Below, piece by piece: positions 52,077-61,185 of a stretch of 64,000 nt of DNA. Each line of letters opens with the position of its first letter. The stretch's first letter is position 1. The stretch lies in assembly GCA_934255405.1 (NCBI GenBank), contig CAKQNT010000005.1:38503-102502 (forward strand), written 5' to 3'. The stretch is from an uncultured Alphaproteobacteria bacterium (GTDB lineage Bacteria; Pseudomonadota; Alphaproteobacteria; RF32; CAG-239). Made by a program: the position numbers and the translations under genes. The notes beneath the pieces were generated by a model. It searched no databases. It worked only from the letters and a program-made list of their open reading frames with translations, and was not told where the DNA came from.

Positions 52077-52799
52077 ATGACAGAAAGACTGGCAAAATTT
52101 ATGGCGCGCTCCGGTGTTTGTTCTCGCAGAGGAGCTGAGGAATTAATTGCTCAAGGACGGGTGAGCGTTAATGGCGAGGTTGTTGATACTCCGGCGTTTA
52201 ATGTTGAAGGTACGGAAAAAATTCTGCTTGATGGCGAAAAACTGCCGCAAAAAGAAATCACCCGTTTGTGGTTGTATTATAAACCTGCCGGATTGGTTAC
52301 TTCTCATAAAGATGAAAAAGGACGTTCGACGGTGTTTGACAATCTGCCGGTGGGTTTGCCTCGTGTGATTTCGGTCGGAAGGTTGGATCTTAATTCTGAG
52401 GGGTTGTTGCTTTTGACTAATAACGGAGAACTCTCTCGCAAGCTGGAATTGCCGTCTAATGGTTGGGCGCGTCGCTACAAGGTTCGGGTGCACGGATTTG
52501 TTGATGCCAAAAAATTGGCGCCGTTGCAAAAAGGCGTGGTGGTAGACGGTGTGGAATATGGGGCGATAAATGCGGTGATAGAGAGCCAGCAAGGGGCTAA
52601 TACATGGTTGCAGGTTACTTTGAATGAGGGAAAAAATCGCGAAATCCGCAAGGTTATGAAGTCTATCGGGTGGGAGGTTTCTCGGCTTATTCGCTTGTCT
52701 TATGGACCGTTTCAGCTGGGCTCGCTTAAGAAAGGCGAGGTTAGGGAAGTTCCGACTAAGGTATTAAAAGAACAACTCGGGAATAAGTTTGAGCTATGA
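52077..52799 (+). CDS. rluB: Ribosomal large subunit pseudouridine synthase (RluB family)
   Basis: 240 residues: S4 domain (ERLAKFMARSGVCSRRGAEELIAQGRVSVNG) and catalytic domain with the aspartate in GRLDLNSEGLLLLTNNGEL. Family members isomerise uridine in 23S rRNA helix 80-92 (RluB: U2605); RluE/RluF-like action cannot be excluded. Start at 52077 has AAAGGAAA before it. The stop overlaps rsmD by 4 bp (ATGA). Confidence 0.88.
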   Translation: MTERLAKFMARSGVCSRRGAEELIAQGRVSVNGEVVDTPAFNVEGTEKILLDGEKLPQKEITRLWLYYKPAGLVTSHKDEKGRSTVFDNLPVGLPRVISVGRLDLNSEGLLLLTNNGELSRKLELPSNGWARRYKVRVHGFVDAKKLAPLQKGVVVDGVEYGAINAVIESQQGANTWLQVTLNEGKNREIRKVMKSIGWEVSRLIRLSYGPFQLGSLKKGEVREVPTKVLKEQLGNKFEL

Positions 52800-53338
52800 G
52801 AATAATCGGCGGCAAATATCGCGGTAAAAAGCTTTTTTCTCCGGAAAGCGCAAATGTGCGCCCGACTTCTGATCGGGCAAGAGAAGCGCTTTTTAATATC
52901 TTGCGTTCAAAACTCGGGAGCTTTGACGGGCGCAAACTGATAGATGTGTTTTGCGGTACCGGCGCTTTTGCGCTGGAGGCTTTGTCGCAAGGTTTTGCTA
53001 AGGTGGCCGCAGTTGATGTAGATGTTCGGGCGGTGAGAAAAAATGCGGCTTTGTTTGTTGCTGAAAAGGCAAATATTCAAATAATAAATTGTGACGCGGC
53101 TCGGCTGAGCGGAGTTCCGGAGTATGATGTTTTGTTTATGGATGCTCCATATAATAAGGGACTGAGTGAGCCGGCGTTGAGAGCGGCGGCATCTGTGTTG
53201 AAGCCCAATGCGCTGTGCTTGATTGAGGTGCAAAAAGATGAACAATTAAAGCTGCCGGAACATTATGAAATGCTCCAAGAGCGTTGTTATGGTTTGGCTA
53301 AAGTTGTTATTGCCCGTTTTGCGGGAGCAGAGTCTTAA
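52796..53338 (+). CDS. rsmD: 16S rRNA (guanine966-N2)-methyltransferase
   Basis: 180 residues. N-terminal RIIGGKYRGKKLFSPESANVRPTSDRAREALFNIL, SAM loop DVFCGTGAFALEALSQG, and catalytic motif MDAPYNKG (usually DPPY; here DAPY). Methylates G966 during 30S assembly. Coupled with rluB, a frequent pair. The 3' end overlaps the convergent DUF2125 gene by 32 bp. Confidence 0.93.
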   Translation: MRIIGGKYRGKKLFSPESANVRPTSDRAREALFNILRSKLGSFDGRKLIDVFCGTGAFALEALSQGFAKVAAVDVDVRAVRKNAALFVAEKANIQIINCDAARLSGVPEYDVLFMDAPYNKGLSEPALRAAASVLKPNALCLIEVQKDEQLKLPEHYEMLQERCYGLAKVVIARFAGAES

Positions 53339-54380
53339 TTGTGATGTTTTCTACGGCTAATTTGTTGTCACGATAAGTAATCGGCGTGGCGATGGTTAGG
53401 TATTTGTCATCATTGTGGAGCTTGAAGGCTTTGGCATTGAGCAGGATATTGGCGACAAAAACGCCTTTGCGATCTAAGTAACTTTTGGCCTGCATGTCAT
53501 TTAGTAATTCCAGCATGGCTTTGGAAGAGGTTTGTAATTGCAGTTTGGGAGCAAACTTTTCATCGAAAGAAATGTCGCCGCGGCCAACCAGTAACAGCGG
53601 TGCCCAGTTTACAAATACAGAGGGAATTTCAATAAAACCACCGGACTTGAGCCAGTTTTCTGCCGCCAGTAAAAAAGTGTCGCCGTCGCCAATGTTGCCA
53701 ATCAGATTAAATTTGGCATAAATACGTTGAATTTCAGCGGCCAGAGGATAGTCAATCAAGCCATTGAACTTAAAGTTTTTCACTTCTAAGTGGCTTTCAA
53801 AGGCCGGAGTGAGAATCCGTGTAGCCATTGCCTGATTTAAGCGCCTCGAGATAAAGGTAAGACTTTTGATTTTGGCAAAATCTTTGATTTGTATGTTTTT
53901 CAAATAAGTTTGCAATTCTTTGATGTTGCCGTTTTTTTGCAATTCGATAATAGTTTTGGCGCTGCCTAAGCTTATTTGATAAGTGTCTTTATCTATAGAA
54001 ATTTCAGCGGTATTTCCGGCGCGCAGATTGATTTTGCCGAAGCCGAACAATTTAGGACGTCCGCTAATCTCGGGAAACTTGATTTTCCAGAGTGAAGAGC
54101 CTTTGAGATTATAAATTTGCAAATTCTCAATTTTTATCAGCGGGTAGATAAAAATATTGTTGAAACTGATTTTATCATAGGCAATATCGGCATCGACTTC
54201 ATTCAAATCTGCGATGATTCCGGCAATTTCCGACTTAAGACTGTGGATGGCGGCGTTGCGACTCAGGGTTATGCTGATAAAAGTTATCACGACCATAAAG
54301 GAGAACAGAAAAGCAAATACGCCAAAGACATTGCGTTTAAGTTTTTGCCAGCAGTTTTTGCCAATAACCTTAATGCCCAT
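53307..54380 (-). CDS. DUF2125 protein, membrane anchored
   Basis: 357 residues: one N-terminal membrane helix (VFGVFAFLFSFMVVITFISI) and a long beta-rich periplasmic domain (AsmA/TamB-like in appearance). Matches the alphaproteobacterial DUF2125 family through YDKISFNNIFIYPLIKIENLQIYN and KSYLDRKGVFVANILLNAKAFKLHN (family pattern G.l.ldG.l.ln). Role unknown; envelope homeostasis or lipid transport is conceivable. Precedes plsC on the opposite end by 9 bp, same strand. Confidence 0.7.
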   Translation of the reverse strand: MGIKVIGKNCWQKLKRNVFGVFAFLFSFMVVITFISITLSRNAAIHSLKSEIAGIIADLNEVDADIAYDKISFNNIFIYPLIKIENLQIYNLKGSSLWKIKFPEISGRPKLFGFGKINLRAGNTAEISIDKDTYQISLGSAKTIIELQKNGNIKELQTYLKNIQIKDFAKIKSLTFISRRLNQAMATRILTPAFESHLEVKNFKFNGLIDYPLAAEIQRIYAKFNLIGNIGDGDTFLLAAENWLKSGGFIEIPSVFVNWAPLLLVGRGDISFDEKFAPKLQLQTSSKAMLELLNDMQAKSYLDRKGVFVANILLNAKAFKLHNDDKYLTIATPITYRDNKLAVENITIKTLLPQNGQ

Positions 54381-54389
54381 TGTGGATCC

Positions 54390-55145
54390 TTATTGGTGAA
54401 ACATCTGTTTTTGAGTGTAGGGATATTGAGCCATGGTTTCTTCGTTGAGCTCACGGCATTTGTTTTCTATGCGGTTTTGCAATTCGCTCATAAAGTGTTG
54501 TTTGTCCAATCCTGCGGGAAGAGGCTTCATAAATTCAAAAATAACCTTGCCAGGGTAGCGCAGAAATGAGCTTTTTTTCCAGAACAGTCCGGTGTTGGTG
54601 GCTATTGGCACAACAGGAAGATTGAGGTGTTGATAGAGCATGGCGACTCCGGGTTTGTATACGGGGTCTTGTCCGGGTTGGCGGCGGGTTCCTTCCGGAA
54701 AAATGATAATCGGACGTCCTTCTTGCGCTTTGGCTTTAGCGTGACGCAGCATATTTTTCATGGCGGCAGCACCGGCAGAGCGGTCTACCGGAATCATACC
54801 GTAAAAATGCTGAGCCCATCCGAAAATCGGGATGTAGGTGAGTTCTTTTTTGAGGATGAAAGTGGCTCTCTTGAGGTAATTGGTAAGAACATAGGTCTCA
54901 AGGGCGGATTCATGTTTGCCGGCATATATTACATCAGACTGTTTGATGTGCTCTTTTCCTCTGATTTCAATGGTTATTCCGGCAAAAACTTTGAGACACC
55001 AGACCAAAAGAGGGATAAATACGTAGTTCCATACTTTGATGGTGGTTTTGGGCGATACGGCGCCGATTATGGAGTTAGTAATACAGCCCAGAGCCAGAGT
55101 TGAATATCCGATAATGTTGAATAATATGGAACGAATGTACAGCAT
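54390..55145 (-). CDS. plsC: 1-acyl-sn-glycerol-3-phosphate acyltransferase
   Basis: 251 residues, PlsC domain. The catalytic motif reads AGKHESALETYVL, i.e. HX4E instead of HX4D, which is common in alphaproteobacterial PlsC; motif III FPEGTRRQPG and motif IV PVVPIATNTG are intact. It makes phosphatidic acid at the inner membrane, feeding pssA/psd. In the minus-strand run ftsE-ftsX-ydcF-plsC-DUF2125. Confidence 0.93.
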   Translation of the reverse strand: MLYIRSILFNIIGYSTLALGCITNSIIGAVSPKTTIKVWNYVFIPLLVWCLKVFAGITIEIRGKEHIKQSDVIYAGKHESALETYVLTNYLKRATFILKKELTYIPIFGWAQHFYGMIPVDRSAGAAAMKNMLRHAKAKAQEGRPIIIFPEGTRRQPGQDPVYKPGVAMLYQHLNLPVVPIATNTGLFWKKSSFLRYPGKVIFEFMKPLPAGLDKQHFMSELQNRIENKCRELNEETMAQYPYTQKQMFHQ

Positions 55146-55153
55146 TTGTCACC

Positions 55154-55723
55154 TCAGAAAAAATTGCAACGAATGTAAACATATAAAAATTTATTATATT
55201 CCGCAAAAATAAGCGAGAAGGTATGCCAACTCGTCCACCACTTTTTTTGCACTTTGTCGGAATATACCGGATGAGGGATAATCTTTAAGTGTGGAGCGCG
55301 CGCCAAAAATTCGGCCATGCTGCGTTCCACATGATAGTTAGACGTTACCAGCCGGATTGAGGAAATCTGATTTTGTTTTAACCAATCGATGGTTTCTTTG
55401 GCATTGCCGATAGTGTTTTTGGCTCGCTGGCCGATAATCACGCCGGCTTCGTTATTGATGTGGAGATTTTGGCTCTTTTTGATGGCATTAAGCGAACTTT
55501 TGCGGCTGACACCAGAGATAAACAGCTTGTCAGCCAGACCTTTGTTATAAAGCTCAACAGCCTCGGCAATTCGGTATCGGCCGCCGGTAAGAGCAATGAT
55601 TGCCTCTGTGTGCGATGAGGTGTCGGGGCGATAATGGTTGATACGCCAAGCAAAATACACGAATCCGCCTATCCATGCAGTTAATAATATTAGTGTAGAT
55701 ATGAAAACAATTTTTTTCATCAT
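55154..55723 (-). CDS. YdcF/SanA-type DUF218 protein
   Basis: 189 residues: N-terminal membrane helix and a DUF218 Rossmann-like domain with AIIALTGGRYRIAEAVELYNKGLADKLFISG, RAKNTIGNAKETIDWL and LVTSNYHVERSMAEF. Members such as ElyC, SanA and YdcF affect cell-wall integrity; one proposed partner is undecaprenyl-linked precursor metabolism. The ATG overlaps the ftsX stop by 4 bp, placing it in the division operon. Confidence 0.82.
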   Translation of the reverse strand: MMKKIVFISTLILLTAWIGGFVYFAWRINHYRPDTSSHTEAIIALTGGRYRIAEAVELYNKGLADKLFISGVSRKSSLNAIKKSQNLHINNEAGVIIGQRAKNTIGNAKETIDWLKQNQISSIRLVTSNYHVERSMAEFLARAPHLKIIPHPVYSDKVQKKWWTSWHTFSLIFAEYNKFLYVYIRCNFF

Positions 55724-56634
55724 AACATCTTCTGCAGAGTTTGTTTAACGGTATAATAAGCGGTTATCATAGAAATTATCATGGCAAACAGCGGCAAGAT
55801 GATAATCATAATCCAATCAGCAATGTTAAGCGCGGCTTCGCTGATGATTCCGCCTTCTATTTGGGTGGCCAGCGAACCGATAAAAAAGATGGTCGGAATG
55901 GCAAAAAATAATCCAAACATACCGCCGGTTAAGCCCAAAAAGGCCATGCGCTTAGCATATTGCTGCGCAATGTAGGCATCTTTGGCACCCATAATATGGA
56001 GAATTTCGATAATATATTTGTGCAGTCCCAAGCTCATTTGGGTAGTGTAGAAAATGGCGCCGGTCGAGATACCGATTACCAAAAGCAAAATTGTGGTGGC
56101 AATGAGCTTGAGGCCGTCGGCAAAACGAATTAATTTGCTGAGCCAGAGCTTGTGATTGTCCAACGAGGCCTGCGGCGAGGCGGCTGCCAAATCCTGCGCT
56201 AATTTATTAAAATCAATATCAGCGTTGTTGGCTAATTTGACGTCAATAATTCCCGGCATGGGCAGAGTGTCAATATTTACGCCGTCTCCCAGCCAGGGGC
56301 GCAGCAATTTTTTTAATTGCTCGTTTGACAGCGGGGTTACTTTGATAATACCTTCAACCGACTGCAGATATTCTATGGCTTTGTCCTGATAGGCCAAGGT
56401 TTCGGCCGCGGCTTTTTCGGGGTTTACATCATTGACGGGCATAATTTGCACCGTGAGCGAACCCAAAATGCTTTGGTTCCAGTTCTCCAGAATAGAGTTG
56501 ATGGCAAGCACGCCAGACAGCGTGATGGCAAAGATAAATACGGCGATAGAAATAATCACCTGCAAAAACATGCTGGTGGTGTCGCCTTTGAGCGGAAGTT
56601 CCTGCTTGCGGGTTATAAATGCCGGTCTAGACAT
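55720..56634 (-). CDS. ftsX: Cell division protein FtsX
   Basis: 304 residues. FtsX layout: N-terminal cytoplasmic stretch, first membrane helix (LQVIISIAVFIFAITLSGVLA), a periplasmic domain (about 65-190) with AIEYLQSVEGIIKVTPLSNEQLKKLLRPWLG, and three C-terminal helices. With FtsE it drives activation of peptidoglycan hydrolases at the septum. Start 56634 overlaps ftsE by 8 bp (ATGTCTAG); an in-frame upstream ATG at 56715 lies inside ftsE and is rejected. Confidence 0.92.
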   Translation of the reverse strand: MSRPAFITRKQELPLKGDTTSMFLQVIISIAVFIFAITLSGVLAINSILENWNQSILGSLTVQIMPVNDVNPEKAAAETLAYQDKAIEYLQSVEGIIKVTPLSNEQLKKLLRPWLGDGVNIDTLPMPGIIDVKLANNADIDFNKLAQDLAAASPQASLDNHKLWLSKLIRFADGLKLIATTILLLVIGISTGAIFYTTQMSLGLHKYIIEILHIMGAKDAYIAQQYAKRMAFLGLTGGMFGLFFAIPTIFFIGSLATQIEGGIISEAALNIADWIMIIILPLFAMIISMITAYYTVKQTLQKML

Positions 56635-57343
56635 CGGCGCCTCCGAGCGTTGATTTGTCGGTCGGATATAAAATGTGCAAATTGCGGCTTTGTAAATGCA
56701 ACCGCGGGTATGCAAAGTCGTTAATCAGCTTGTCACTGTGAGTGGCAATGACAACGGTGGTTCCAAGTTTGTTGAGTTCTACAAAAAGTTTCATAAGTTT
56801 GGGCGCAATAAAGTTATCAACGTTGCCGGTCGGTTCATCGGCAAGCAAGAGTTCAGGACGATTAATTACCGCGCGGGCAATTGCTACACGCTGTTTTTCG
56901 CCGCCGGAGAGAGTGGCGGCAGCGTCAAGCATGTGGCGATCTAACTCAACCCAACTTAGCAATTCGCTGACGCGTTTGCGGACTTCGCGCTCATCCATGC
57001 CGCACACACGCAGCGGCAAAGCCACATTGTCAAAAGCGCTCAGATGATCCAGCAGTCTAAAGTCTTGAAAAACAACGCCGATACGGCGGCGCAAAGAAGC
57101 CAAAGAATCGCGGTTGGCAAAGTTTATATTTTTGCCAAAGACGCTAATTTGTCCGCGGCTGGGCTTTTGCGAAAGGTACATCATGCTCAAGAGAGAGGTT
57201 TTGCCGGCGCCGCTTTTGCCGGTCAGAAAATGAAAAGAACCACGCTTGAGGGACAAATTGATGTCGCTCAAAACCTCCGGCCCTTGGTCATATCTGATGC
57301 CGACATTGTTCATTTCAATAATGTTATTAATGTTTTCGGGCAA
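56627..57343 (-). CDS. ftsE: Cell division ATP-binding protein FtsE
   Basis: 238 residues. Walker A GKSGAGKTSLL, Q-loop VFQDFRLLDHLSAFDNVALPLRV, signature LSGGEKQRVAIARA, Walker B LLADEPTGNVD. ATPase of the FtsEX complex, coupling ATP hydrolysis to septal cell-wall hydrolysis. First gene of the minus-strand division/lipid run. Confidence 0.95.
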   Translation of the reverse strand: MPENINNIIEMNNVGIRYDQGPEVLSDINLSLKRGSFHFLTGKSGAGKTSLLSMMYLSQKPSRGQISVFGKNINFANRDSLASLRRRIGVVFQDFRLLDHLSAFDNVALPLRVCGMDEREVRKRVSELLSWVELDRHMLDAAATLSGGEKQRVAIARAVINRPELLLADEPTGNVDNFIAPKLMKLFVELNKLGTTVVIATHSDKLINDFAYPRLHLQSRNLHILYPTDKSTLGGADV

Positions 57344-57459
57344 AGTCCGCCTCCTTAACTTATTTGCTCTACTCTAAACGTAATTATTCTTTTAATAAAG
57401 TACTTTTTTGCTTTGATTAAACGCTTTTTCATTCTATGATGTGCCAAGAGGTGAAAACT

Positions 57460-58293
57460 ATGCGTATATATTGTCCGAAGTGCCGTATGGGCTATGAAGT
57501 TGAGGCGAGCCTTATCCCTGAAGAGGGGAGGCGCCTGCGTTGCGGTAATTGTGGAGAAATTTTTCGTTTTGATCGTAGCGGAATGAGCAGAAGTGAGCCG
57601 GCGCCGGCGGAACCGCGACCAGAAAAGCCGGCGGAACAGCCGCAACCGGAGGAATCTGCTCTGGAGGAATCGGTAATTGCGGAAGAAGAAACAGATACGC
57701 AAGAAGCTGAAGAACCCAAAGTTGCGGAATCGGCAGAAATTAATATGAAAGATGTTTTTGCCCGTTTATCTGAGCAAAGCGAAAAACTTTTTGAGGCAGA
57801 ACAAAAACTTTCGGCTAAAGACAGGTTGCTACTGCGGATAAAAACCATGCTTGGGTTGTATCGCAAGTTTAATTTTAAGATAATCGGTGCAGCGACAGCG
57901 GTGTTGATGCTGACACTTTTGTATAATTATCGCTATGAAATTGTGCGAACGGTGCCTTTTGCCAACGGAGTTTATCGGGCATTTGGCATTCGCGCCAAAA
58001 TCCCCGGTGAGGGGTTGGAGTTTCAGAATATAAACTGGAACTATATAGAGGCGAACGGCGGTAAGGTGCTGGAAGTTAAAGGGTTTATCAATAACCCGAC
58101 ATCTCGCAAAGTTGAGGTGCCGATGGTGCATGTTGAATTGCTGGATAAAGATACGGTTTTGTTGCAAAGCATTAATCAAAAACCATCGCTACCGGCATTG
58201 AAACCGGATAGCCGCATTGCCATTGGGGTTATTATAAAAACACCATCGCCGACAGCTAAATATGTGTTTTTGACGTTTATTGACGCCGACTAA
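57460..58293 (+). CDS. MJ0042 zinc-ribbon and DUF3426 membrane protein
   Basis: 277 residues. N-terminal zinc ribbon MRIYCPKCRMGYEVEAS...LRCGNCGEIFRF (two CxxC), a long acidic Pro/Glu-rich linker (45-115), a membrane helix (IIGAATAVLMLTLLY, about 150) and a C-terminal DUF3426 domain with VLEVKGFINNPTSRKVEVP. Family members sit next to ftsE/ftsX in alphaproteobacteria, as here (divergent); function unknown. Start at 57460 follows AAGAGGTG; the frame extends up to 57436. Confidence 0.82.
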   Translation: MRIYCPKCRMGYEVEASLIPEEGRRLRCGNCGEIFRFDRSGMSRSEPAPAEPRPEKPAEQPQPEESALEESVIAEEETDTQEAEEPKVAESAEINMKDVFARLSEQSEKLFEAEQKLSAKDRLLLRIKTMLGLYRKFNFKIIGAATAVLMLTLLYNYRYEIVRTVPFANGVYRAFGIRAKIPGEGLEFQNINWNYIEANGGKVLEVKGFINNPTSRKVEVPMVHVELLDKDTVLLQSINQKPSLPALKPDSRIAIGVIIKTPSPTAKYVFLTFIDAD

Positions 58294-59176
58294 GGATAAA
58301 GTCAGCCAACTCCAGTAAATCTATTGCTTTGTCGCCGAATATTTGTAGTTCGGATTTGGCTTCTGCGATTAAGCTTGCGGCGAGTTGTTTGGATTTTTCC
58401 AGTCCATAGAGGCTGACAAAAGTGAGTTTACCCTGAATAGCATCTTTGCCAAGAGTTTTGCCCATTTGTTCAACCGTGCCTTCAACGTCTAGGATATCAT
58501 CGGTAATTTGGAAAGCAATGCCGATTTTGCGGGAATAGGTTACCAACGCCTGATATTCGTCCGGCGCGGCTTGTCCCATGACGGCTCCGGCCTCGCAGGC
58601 AAAGCGCAACAAACGTCCGGTCTTCATTTCTTCGATATGTTTGATAGTGGCTTCTGCATCGGTCGGAGTGTTGAAACGTTCGGTATCCAAATCCAGCATT
58701 TGTCCGGCAACCATGCCGTCAAAGGCTCCGGCGCCGTTGGCCAAAAGACTAACCAGACGGCAACGTGTCTCGGAATTAAAGGGATTGTTGTCGGAGCTAA
58801 GCAACTCAAAGGCATAGGTGAGCAATCCGTCACCGGCCAGAATCGCCGTTGCTTCATCAAATTGCTTGTGGCAGGTAGGATGCCCGCGGCGCAAGTCATC
58901 GTTATCCATAGCCGGAAGGTCATCGTGAATCAAAGAATAGGTATGCAGGCATTCCAATGCAGCCGCTGTTATAAAGGCTTGTTCCGGTTTGATGCCAAAA
59001 AGAGCTGCTGAGGAGGTGACCAGAAACGGGCGCAATCTTTTTCCGCCGTTAGAAACGGAATAAAACATTGCTTCAACCACGCGTTTTTCTCGGCCACTCG
59101 GTAAATTGAACAGAGCCGGAAGTTTGGCATTAAAGGCGGCGGAAAAATCGGCAAGTTTGGTTTTGAAATCGGTCAT
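58277..59176 (-). CDS. ispA: Polyprenyl (farnesyl) diphosphate synthase
   Basis: 299 residues. First Asp-rich motif DDLPAMDNDDLRRG, second DDILDVEG, plus GGKRLRPFLV. Short-chain prenyltransferase making farnesyl diphosphate from IPP and DMAPP/GPP. The start at 59176 follows CCGGAGG in the end of xseB; a longer in-frame ORF reaches 59266 inside xseB and is rejected. The usual xseB-ispA order, and dxs is not in view. Confidence 0.93.
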   Translation of the reverse strand: MTDFKTKLADFSAAFNAKLPALFNLPSGREKRVVEAMFYSVSNGGKRLRPFLVTSSAALFGIKPEQAFITAAALECLHTYSLIHDDLPAMDNDDLRRGHPTCHKQFDEATAILAGDGLLTYAFELLSSDNNPFNSETRCRLVSLLANGAGAFDGMVAGQMLDLDTERFNTPTDAEATIKHIEEMKTGRLLRFACEAGAVMGQAAPDEYQALVTYSRKIGIAFQITDDILDVEGTVEQMGKTLGKDAIQGKLTFVSLYGLEKSKQLAASLIAEAKSELQIFGDKAIDLLELADFILSRRQ

Positions 59177-59177
59177 T

Positions 59178-59450
59178 TTAGGCCTCCGGAACAGTGAATT
59201 CTGATGTCGAGAGCGAACCGTCTGCCGCGGTTTCAATTTTTTCGATTTTGAGACGGGCGGCTTCAAGCTTGTTTTCGCACAGCTGTTTTAAGGCGACTGC
59301 TTTTTCATAGGCAGTTACGGCGTCATCAAGTTTGATTCTTCCGCCTTCAAGCTCGCGGACAATGTTCTCCAGCCCGGCTAAGGCTTCTTCAAAGCTCAAA
59401 TCTTTAATTTCATCATTATTCATGGTCTGCTCCTTATAATTTGAAAGCAT
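59178..59450 (-). CDS. xseB: Exodeoxyribonuclease VII small subunit
   Basis: 90 residues. Helical-hairpin XseB: LSFEEALAGLENIVRELEGGRIKLDDAVTAYEKAVALKQLCENKL, the diagnostic segment. Binds XseA (fragment at 1-92). Its TAA lies 1 bp before the ispA ATG. GGAGCAG upstream gives the ribosome site. Confidence 0.95.
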   Translation of the reverse strand: MLSNYKEQTMNNDEIKDLSFEEALAGLENIVRELEGGRIKLDDAVTAYEKAVALKQLCENKLEAARLKIEKIETAADGSLSTSEFTVPEA

Positions 59451-59520
59451 ATTATTATATTAAGAATACAATATCAACTCTTGTTGTCAGTTGTACCTAA
59501 ATATTTTGGAAGGTGAGATG

Positions 59521-59799
59521 ATGAAAAAACAACATATTGAAAATGCGGCAAAAATCTTAAAAGCTATGGGAAACGAGCGGCGGTTGGAGGTTTTGTATAA
59601 TTTATACGCTGTTGAAAGCAACGTCGGCGAGCTGGAGAAAAAAGTCCGGCTCAGCCAATCGGCTTTGTCGCAGCATTTGGCGGTTTTGCGTAATGAAAAT
59701 ATTGTCAAAACCAGACGAGTGGCACAGACAATATATTATTCCATTAGAGACGACAAAATTTTGCGGCTCTTGGAGCTGATTAAAAAAATGTATGACTAG
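59521..59799 (+). CDS. ArsR-family transcriptional regulator
   Basis: 92 residues, winged helix: AAKILKAMGNERRLEVLYNL, recognition helix LSQSALSQHLAVLRNENIV, wing TRRVAQTIYYSI. No metal-binding CxC motif is visible, so it may respond to another signal (SmtB/YgaV-like redox or sulfide sensors have cysteines elsewhere; none here). Two adjacent ATGs, at 59518 and 59521; the second has better spacing from AAGGTG. No partner gene, target unknown. Confidence 0.85.
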   Translation: MKKQHIENAAKILKAMGNERRLEVLYNLYAVESNVGELEKKVRLSQSALSQHLAVLRNENIVKTRRVAQTIYYSIRDDKILRLLELIKKMYD

Positions 59800-59805
59800 C
59801 CGGTT

Positions 59806-60960
59806 TTAGTTGCAATTAAATTCAATATTTTTGGAACTCGGGTTGTAAGAAATGTTTATTTTTCCGGCGCGCAAATCCAGTGCTTTGGCGCCGAATATAT
59901 CGTAGCGCCAGCCGGAAAGAATCGGATTATCTTTATCTTGAAAACAGCTTAAGGCATGCAGGTTATCATCAGAGGCAATCAATCTGGCAACCACGCCTTC
60001 TTGTTGGCTGATGATTTTTAGCAATAATTTCAGCAACTCATATAAAGCAGAATTTTTATCCGGCAATTCCCTGAGTTTGGGCGGAGTGACATATTCACTC
60101 TCGGGAATTTGGCGGCAATGCTCCAATACCTCGATAATTTCATCGCCGAGTTTGCCGGAGGCAACATCTTTGCGAAAAGTGCGAATTTGGCAAAGTTGTT
60201 CTTTGGTTTGCGGATTGGCGGTGCAGATTGCCAACAGGGCATCATCTTTAACAAAACTCTGTCGGGGAGTGTTTTTGCGCTGAGAACGACGCTCTCTCCA
60301 TGCGGCAAGCTCTTTTAAAATGGTTAAGAATTTGGCGCTGTGCGAGCGGTGTTTAATCCTCTGCCAGACGCACTCGGGGTCAACTTCATAAGTTAGGGGA
60401 CTGGATAAAATATCCATTTCTTCTTTAATCCAATCGCAGCGGCCAAGAGAATCCAGTTTTTGACTGAGTTTGGTATATAGATTTACCAAATGAGTAACAT
60501 CAGAAAGAGCATAGTTGAGTTGAGACTCGCTGAGCGGACGCTTGCTCCAATCGGACAGGCGGTTGGTTTTATCTAGTCTAATGCCCAAAAGATGAGATAC
60601 AAGATTTTCATAGCTGATTGATTCGCCGAATCCGGCAACCATGGCGGCAACTTGAGTATCAAACAGCGGAGCCGGTATGTGACCGCTGAGATGGTATATA
60701 ATTTCTATATCTTGACGTCCGGAGTGGAATACTTTTACCACATCGGGATTTTGCATAAGTGAAAAAAACGGGCTTAAATCAAGGGCTTCTGCCAAAGGAT
60801 CGACCACGGCGCAGCGATCGTCAGAGCCAATCTGGATTAAACATAATTGCGCGTAGTAGCTGTGCTCGCGTAAGAATTCCAAATCTACGGTTATAAAAGG
60901 GCGGGCGGCCAGCTGCTGGCACAAGTCTTTAAGTTCGGCGGTGGTGGTTATGTATTCCAT
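59806..60960 (-). CDS. rnd: Ribonuclease D
   Basis: 384 residues. DEDDy exonuclease domain with FITVDLEFLREHSYYAQLCLIQIG, VFHSGRQDIEIIYHLSG, and LSDWSKRPLSESQLNYALSDVTHL, then a HRDC domain (LAAWRERRSQRKNTPRQSFVKDDALL) and a further C-terminal region. 3'-to-5' processing of tRNA and other stable RNA. Convergent with the ArsR gene, 6 bp apart. Confidence 0.93.
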   Translation of the reverse strand: MEYITTTAELKDLCQQLAARPFITVDLEFLREHSYYAQLCLIQIGSDDRCAVVDPLAEALDLSPFFSLMQNPDVVKVFHSGRQDIEIIYHLSGHIPAPLFDTQVAAMVAGFGESISYENLVSHLLGIRLDKTNRLSDWSKRPLSESQLNYALSDVTHLVNLYTKLSQKLDSLGRCDWIKEEMDILSSPLTYEVDPECVWQRIKHRSHSAKFLTILKELAAWRERRSQRKNTPRQSFVKDDALLAICTANPQTKEQLCQIRTFRKDVASGKLGDEIIEVLEHCRQIPESEYVTPPKLRELPDKNSALYELLKLLLKIISQQEGVVARLIASDDNLHALSCFQDKDNPILSGWRYDIFGAKALDLRAGKINISYNPSSKNIEFNCN

Positions 60961-61185
60961 GTTTTAGGTAACTCATTGTTTTTATTAAGATAGACAAAAG
61001 AATAACTCATTATGTTTAATATTTTTTTAATGGTTTTTTAGAATTAGACAAAAAATGCTTGCAATGTGAAAAAAAGAATATTATAAGGATAAGCACAAAT
61101 TGATTATTAGTTTTTATTAGATATCTCGGTTGGTGGTGCTTCCGATGATTTAATATTACCACAAAACCCAAAAATTATTTAAATT

